DNA of 28,029 nucleotides, taken from positions 1 through 28,029 of the forward strand of contig JBGPHT010000098.1 of the NCBI GenBank assembly GCA_041484525.1. The letters run 5' to 3'. Shown one piece after another: positions 24,482 to 28,029 of this stretch. Source of the stretch: JBGPHT01 sp041484525. GTDB taxonomy: Bacteria > Acidobacteriota > Terriglobia > Bryobacterales > Bryobacteraceae. How positions within the stretch are numbered: the first letter of the stretch is position 1; every line of letters starts with the position of its first letter. The notes beneath the pieces were generated by a model that saw nothing but the letters and a program-made list of their open reading frames with translations, had not been told where the DNA came from and searched no databases. Both the position numbers and the translations under genes were made by a program.

Positions 24482-25863
24482 TGAACCCGGGGATAGTCGT
24501 CAAACTCCGTCCCGCCGGACCGTGGCGTATCGGACCGGATTCGGGCGCGCGCAACCGGGTCGACGTGATCTATCACAGCGATTCACTCTACTCGGCCGTG
24601 ACCTCCGCCATGGTGCGGATGGGCGCGCTCGAGGAGTGGCTCGACGCGACTGCGCGCAGCGGTGCGCCGGCCGTGAGCTTCGGCTCGTGCTTCCCGTTCC
24701 TGGATGAGATTGGTTTCGTGGTGCCGCCGCGCACTGTATGGCCGCCGGGCACGCCCGCGCTGAAGTCGGCGCGCGTGCGGTGGAAGAGCGCGCGCTTCGT
24801 GCCGCTGGGCATCGTGCAGGCGATCCTGGCCGGCCAGACGCTGGACGAAGACCAGTGGAGCCTGGATGGTCCGAGCGAGTGCCTGGTGCCGGCCGGCCGC
24901 CCCGGCCCCTTCCGGACGAGTGTGCGCTGGAGCGCTGCCGTGGATCGTCTGACCGGAGCGACGGAGCGCCACGCGACCGCTTGCATCGAATTCCGGCCGG
25001 GCGCGGGCTTGTGGACGGTGGTGTCCTTCGCCGGCGAATCGGCGCGCACGCGGTGGAGCGGTCCGGTGAAGGCGGCGTTCCGGCTGCTGGCCGACAGCGG
25101 TTTCGGCGGCGAGCGCAGTCGGGGATGGGGGCGCGCGGAGACTCCGGAGTTTGTCGAGGGCATGTTGCCGGAGATGATTCTGAAGCAGGGGAATGGGGGG
25201 CGGGCGGAAGCGGAGCCGGTATCGGATGACTCCGACGCTTCTGTACGGGCAGCGCAACCAGCAGTCGAGGCTGTGATTCCCTTGCACCAGCCGGCACCCG
25301 AGGGCGACGCCAGCAGCGAGGTTCTGGAAGCGAGCGTTCCTCCGACCGCCGACGTTCAGACTCCGGCGGCTGGTGACAGCGAAGCCGGAGATCAGGCGCC
25401 GGAAACGGACGGCGGCGCCGCCTCTAACATCGAAGGTGAAGCAGCCGTTTCTCCGGCCGCCGACGTTGAAGCGACGGCCAGTGGCAGCGAAGCCACCGCT
25501 GAGATCGAAACTGGCGAGGCGGTCGTTCCCCCGGCCGCCGACACTCAGTCCGCTGGCCCCCGGCCTCCGGCCCCTGCTAGTGGCGGCGCCCACTGGTTCC
25601 TCTCCCTCTACGTTCCCGCCGCGGGCGATTCGGTCGACTGGCGGCGCGGGAACTATAGCTTGCTCGCGCGCGGCGGACGCATCGAGAGCGCGGCGGGCTC
25701 GGGCGAACTGAAGAAGCAGGTCCAGATGGTCACCGAAGGTTCCGTTCTTTACGCCGGCGAGGCGCCGCTCGGTTCCGCACCGGACGTCGCGCCGGAGGGG
25801 TTCGCGCATCCCGTGTTTCGCGCGGGCTTCGCGGTGTCGATCCCGCTGCCGGAGGTAGGCTGA
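24481..25863 (+). CDS. csm4: Csm4 (Cas5) with a long disordered insertion
   Basis: A 460-aa RAMP protein that caps the crRNA 5' handle and contacts Cas10. Usual length is about 290-330 aa. The N-terminal half (1-235) is ordinary: KLRPAGPWRIGPDSG, YHSDSLYSAVTSAM, FGSCFPFLDE and the Gly-rich loop GFGGERSRGWGRAE. The C-terminal part (368-460) is also ordinary: WFLSLYVPAAGDSVDWRRGNYSLLARGGRI, VTEGSVLYAGEAPLG and HPVFRAGF. Between them, residues about 240-367 are an acidic, Ala/Pro/Glu-rich segment with no hydrophobic core. In it EASVPPTADVQ, EAAVSPAADVE and EAVVPPAADTQ recur as imperfect repeats. Removing it would restore a normal length. I chose ATG 24481; a longer frame from 24358 lies inside csm3 and is rejected. 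The stop overlaps the csm5 start (TGATG). Confidence 0.93.
   Translation: MNPGIVVKLRPAGPWRIGPDSGARNRVDVIYHSDSLYSAVTSAMVRMGALEEWLDATARSGAPAVSFGSCFPFLDEIGFVVPPRTVWPPGTPALKSARVRWKSARFVPLGIVQAILAGQTLDEDQWSLDGPSECLVPAGRPGPFRTSVRWSAAVDRLTGATERHATACIEFRPGAGLWTVVSFAGESARTRWSGPVKAAFRLLADSGFGGERSRGWGRAETPEFVEGMLPEMILKQGNGGRAEAEPVSDDSDASVRAAQPAVEAVIPLHQPAPEGDASSEVLEASVPPTADVQTPAAGDSEAGDQAPETDGGAASNIEGEAAVSPAADVEATASGSEATAEIETGEAVVPPAADTQSAGPRPPAPASGGAHWFLSLYVPAAGDSVDWRRGNYSLLARGGRIESAAGSGELKKQVQMVTEGSVLYAGEAPLGSAPDVAPEGFAHPVFRAGFAVSIPLPEVG
25195..25585 (+). repeat. Low-complexity insertion in csm4 with imperfect repeats
   Basis: The segment encodes the Ala/Pro/Glu-rich insertion in Csm4. Related units start at 25327, 25438 and 25516 (spacing 111 and 78 bases). 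They share a GCCGCCGAC core or close variants of it. All spacings are multiples of three, so the frame is kept. This fits growth by in-frame duplication. Confidence 0.65.
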
Positions 25864-27023
25864 TGCGGTATCGCGTGACGTGTCTCACTCCCCTACTGGT
25901 CGGCGACGGGCGTAAGCTGAGCCCCATCGACTACATGGTCTGGAAGGACCACGTCAACGTTCTCGACCAGTGGCGCATCTTCCGCCTGCTCGCTAAAGGG
26001 CCGCGCCTCGAAGGCTACCTCTTACAACTCAAGAAGGCCGACAAACTGGATTTCGCATCGTGGGGCGGGTTCGCGCAAAACTTCGCAGGGCGCCGCATCC
26101 CGTTCGAGTGCGCGGCCTATTCCGCCTACTGGAATCGCGCGGCGGGCGAGAGCCTGCACATTCCCACATTCGCCGCCGGCGCCTCCGGTCCGTATCTTCC
26201 CGCCACCGCTCTCAAGGGCGCGATGCGCACCGGCATGGTGTTCGCAAGCTGGCGCGACGGCATGCTGCAGGATGTGTTGAAACGTGTACAGGCGGAGCGC
26301 GTGCCGCGTCGTCCGGCGGAGCCGGTGGAAGAGCAGGCCCTCGGACCAGCGGGTTCGAACCGGATGCGCTTCGTGAGCGCGGGCGATTCGGGCACGGTCG
26401 CGACGTCCCAATTCAAGATCTACCTGCTGCGCACTTCGACGCTCCAGCCTCGCGGCGGCGGCAATCTGGCGCTCGGCTGGAAGCAGAGCCCGCGCGGCGC
26501 GGTGGATGGCGCGCGTCCCGAAGACAGCACACCCGTGTTCGCCGAAATGGCCACGCCTGGAACCGCCTTCGAAGGCGATTGGGACGAGAAGAGTTTCTTC
26601 CTGCAGCCCGAAGTGCGGCGAGCTATCCGCTGGCCGGAGAATATGAGCCGCGCACGGATTTTCGAAGCCGCCAACGTCTACGCATCCGGCCTGCTGAACT
26701 TGCAGCGGCAATATGCGTCGTGGGCCGGGATGGGGCTGCTCGATCAGAGCCTGGCGGAACTCGAACAGCGGCTGGCGCAAGCGCGAGAGAAGGGGACGTG
26801 CCTGCTCTCGCTCGGCTGGGGCGGCGGGCTCCCGGCGAAGAGCGCGTGGCTCGACACCACCAATGCCGACTACCGCCAGATCCTGAACCAGTTTGAGTTT
26901 TACGATCGCGCGCTCGCCAGCAATCTGCCGTTCCCCAAAACGCGCCGCATCGTGTTCCTCAACAACCGGCCCGCCACGCTGCCGGGTTGGGTGGAACTGG
27001 GTGTCGACGCAGTTCAATCCTGA
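25863..27023 (+). CDS. csm5: Csm5 (Cas7-like) capping subunit
   Basis: A 386-aa RAMP protein at the 3' end of the crRNA, needed for crRNA maturation in known Csm systems. It starts MRYRVTCLTPLLVGDGRKLSPIDYMVWKD-like, the usual Csm5 opening. Other blocks are PTFAAGASGPYLPATALKGAMRTGM (the RAMP Gly/Lys loop), SQFKIYLLRTSTLQ, and near the C-terminus SLGWGGGLPAKSAW and PFPKTRRIVFLNNRPATLPGWVEL, matching the family end. The length is normal and the gene appears intact. It is the last gene of the operon. No cas6, csm6 or CRISPR repeat follows; within about 10 bp a possible minus-strand remnant begins. Confidence 0.94.
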   Translation: MRYRVTCLTPLLVGDGRKLSPIDYMVWKDHVNVLDQWRIFRLLAKGPRLEGYLLQLKKADKLDFASWGGFAQNFAGRRIPFECAAYSAYWNRAAGESLHIPTFAAGASGPYLPATALKGAMRTGMVFASWRDGMLQDVLKRVQAERVPRRPAEPVEEQALGPAGSNRMRFVSAGDSGTVATSQFKIYLLRTSTLQPRGGGNLALGWKQSPRGAVDGARPEDSTPVFAEMATPGTAFEGDWDEKSFFLQPEVRRAIRWPENMSRARIFEAANVYASGLLNLQRQYASWAGMGLLDQSLAELEQRLAQAREKGTCLLSLGWGGGLPAKSAWLDTTNADYRQILNQFEFYDRALASNLPFPKTRRIVFLNNRPATLPGWVELGVDAVQS

Positions 27024-27390
27024 CGCTTCAGCTTCACCGTCCCATTCACCAGCGCGGCCCGCAACAGCGGCCCGCCCGTCCCCAGATCGAACGACACCTT
27101 CCGCCCGAGTTCCGCAGGCCCCAATTGGGCACTGGGACGTTGGTGCCGACGATGCCCAGCACCGTGCTTAACTCCACATGGGCCGAACAATCGCGCGGCA
27201 CATCCGGCTCGATCTGGCTGGCAGGCACCTGGATGTGAGCTGGTTCTTGACGGTGGAGCCGGGTTTCTTCAAGAGCGCCTTTTCAGCCATGCTGGCCAAT
27301 GGAAACCATCAGGCCCTCTCGTTCAGCCTGGACGAGTTCAAGAACCAGGACCTGCGGACGTATGTCACATCTGTCCATCGCTTCTGCGTC
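27014..27390 (-). pseudogene. Possible broken gene, unrecognised
   Basis: On the minus strand a readable peptide (LNGFTDAEAMDRCD, VLVLELVQAEREGL) is interrupted by an in-frame TGA at about 27286. It continues as ALEETRLHRQEPAHIQVPAS, shifts frame at about 27140, and ends AELGRKVSFDLGTGGPLLRA then ALVNGTVKLKRQD with a stop at 27014-27016. The last part looks like genuine beta-rich protein. I do not recognise the family. Three interruptions in under 400 bp suggest decay, or the reading may be fortuitous. Its end overlaps csm5 by 10 bp. Confidence 0.3.
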
Positions 27391-27617
27391 CGTAAAGCCG
27401 TTGAGCAGGTTTGCTGCGCAGATCGGCCGGGATACTGCTGGGTTTGACTGGAGAAGCAAGGGATTTTTGCAAGTCTGGTAAACAAACAGTTCTTACTTGG
27501 CAAAGTTCCTCTTTCTTAAAAACTCTTGCTCCAAGCCCGACACCGCGATATACTCCTTTTCGGTACCAGCCTCTTCAGTACTTAGCATCTCGGGTTATGC
27601 TCCGAGGGATGAGCCCG
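27024..27617. other. Region without a confident gene after csm5
   Basis: 594 bp with no confident intact gene. A minus-strand remnant is possible in the first 370 bp. A plus-strand ORF (27178-27447) resembles nothing I know. From about 27440 the sequence becomes clearly AT-richer than the csm operon. No CRISPR-like direct repeats and no intrinsic terminator were found by reading. Confidence 0.5.
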
Positions 27618-27862
27618 ATGGCACAATTGGAGAATGATCTTACGGATCGTCGCCTTAACAAACGGCAGCGAGAGATTTTGCTGTTAGTTTGCAAAGTTTT
27701 ACGGAACGTCGAAATTGCTCAGCACGTGAATTCTCGGAGCGATCCGTCAAATCCTATGTGAGTCAGCTATTACTAATTTTTGATGTTTCTAATAGAACAG
27801 AACTGGCCGGCATTTTTGGCAGAGATGGGGATTATTGGAACTTGACTGCATCGAGATCTTAA
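27618..27862 (+). pseudogene. Small LuxR-type HTH gene with one frameshift
   Basis: From ATG 27618 (or ATG 27609) the frame reads LTDRRLNKRQREILLLVCKV then LRNVEIAQHVN. The next frame continues FSERSVKSYVSQLLLIFDVS then NRTELAGIFGRDGDYWN to a TAA at 27860-27862. Joined, this is a complete LuxR/GerE-type helix-turn-helix, with SERSVKSYVSQL as the recognition helix. The full protein would be about 81 aa, a stand-alone HTH without a receiver. The break is at about 27728-27733, where TT stands for an expected TTT, so one missing base explains it. GAGGG at 27604-27608 could serve as the ribosome site. This is either a recent pseudogene or a sequence error. It lies between the csm operon and an IS4-like transposase. 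Confidence 0.72.
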
Positions 27863-27903
27863 TTCATACCGATTCCTCGATATGTTGGCTCATGAGTGTC
27901 CGG

Positions 27904-28029
27904 CTAGAAGTCGAATAGAATCAATTGGTTGTTGACATCGAGTAAATCGTTATCGGTGTCGGACGCTTGAAGTGCCTGTAAAATGGGCGTTTTTTCGAAA
28001 AGCGTCACGCTCAAAATCTGTAGAATCTG
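27904..28029 (-). CDS. IS4-like transposase, C-terminal fragment (runs off window)
   Basis: The minus strand from the window end reads QILQILSVTLFEKTPILQAL, then QASDTDNDLLDVNNQLILFDF, and a TAG at 27904-27906 (41 residues). I recognise the LSVTLFEKTPI...NQLILFDF ending of IS4-family transposases. The catalytic part lies beyond 28029. AGTGTCC at 27894-27900, just outside the stop, may mark the element end. It shows that the csm locus is bordered by a mobile element on this side. Confidence 0.75.
   Translation of the reverse strand, partial: QILQILSVTLFEKTPILQALQASDTDNDLLDVNNQLILFDF

Noticed and set aside
25327..25540. Repeat units in csm4 as a CRISPR or tandem DNA element
   Set aside because: The units are imperfect, unequally spaced in multiples of three and translate to one repeated protein motif, so they are coding low-complexity sequence.
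6206..27023. CHAT protein and csm operon as a Craspase-like (type III-E) pair
   Set aside because: The two are about 13 kb apart with unrelated genes between them. The CHAT protein has a signal peptide and no TPR region, and the csm locus encodes separate subunits, not a fused gRAMP.
21578..27617. CRISPR array near the csm genes
   Set aside because: No regularly spaced direct repeats of 25-40 bp were found on reading either flank.

Overview
The window looks like a chromosomal segment of a high-GC acidobacterium close to Candidatus Solibacter / Bryobacteraceae. This is inferred from content, not from any search. The clues are a large SBBP-repeat protein ending in the domain known as the 'Solibacter C-terminal' domain (TIGR03437), a PEP-CTERM protein, a DUF6526 membrane protein, and strongly GC-biased third codon positions that create many long antisense ORFs. 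No rRNA, tRNA or CRISPR array was seen.

Layout. The left edge (1-560) is mobile-element debris. It holds the N-terminal part of an IS701-like transposase (minus strand) and a pair of palindromic inverted repeats (221-249 and 530-558) enclosing a frameshifted GxxExxY-family fragment. Positions 741-8626 carry signalling genes: an ECF-type sigma factor, a sensor histidine kinase, a small exported or lipoprotein-like protein on the minus strand, a GAF-PAS-PAS hybrid histidine kinase with a receiver domain, and an exported CHAT-domain protease-like protein. A DUF6526 protein follows. Positions 9111-13198 are a minus-strand housekeeping operon, ileS-lspA-lgt, whose genes overlap by 11 bp at each junction. 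Positions 13244-21577 hold the SBBP/TIGR03437 protein, a phosphoketolase-acetate kinase pair (xfp-ackA), a PEP-CTERM protein, a PpiC-type prolyl isomerase and a BON-domain protein.

The most distinctive region is 21659-27023, a compact plus-strand operon encoding a complete five-subunit type III-A (Csm) interference complex: Cas10/Csm1, Csm2, Csm3, Csm4 and Csm5. Its genes are separated by 3 bp or overlap by 1 bp. It departs from the textbook form in several ways. Cas10 is only 489 aa and has no HD nuclease domain and no zinc-binding cysteines, but keeps the GGDD cyclase motif. Csm2 has an N-terminal Gly/Arg/Asp-rich low-complexity tail. Csm4 carries an insertion of about 128 aa rich in Ala, Pro and Glu with imperfect repeats. 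No cas6, csm6, ring nuclease, cas1/cas2 or CRISPR array lies within the window. Csm3 keeps the Asp needed for target RNA cleavage. The predicted complex would therefore bind RNA, cut RNA and make cyclic oligoadenylate, but would lack Cas10 DNase activity and would depend on crRNAs and effectors encoded elsewhere.

The right edge (27024-28029) is AT-richer debris. It contains a possible broken minus-strand gene, a small LuxR-type HTH gene with one frameshift, and the C-terminus of an IS4-like transposase (minus strand) running off the window. Both debris zones contain a frameshift that one missing T in a short T-run would explain, so sequence error should be ruled out before calling them pseudogenes.
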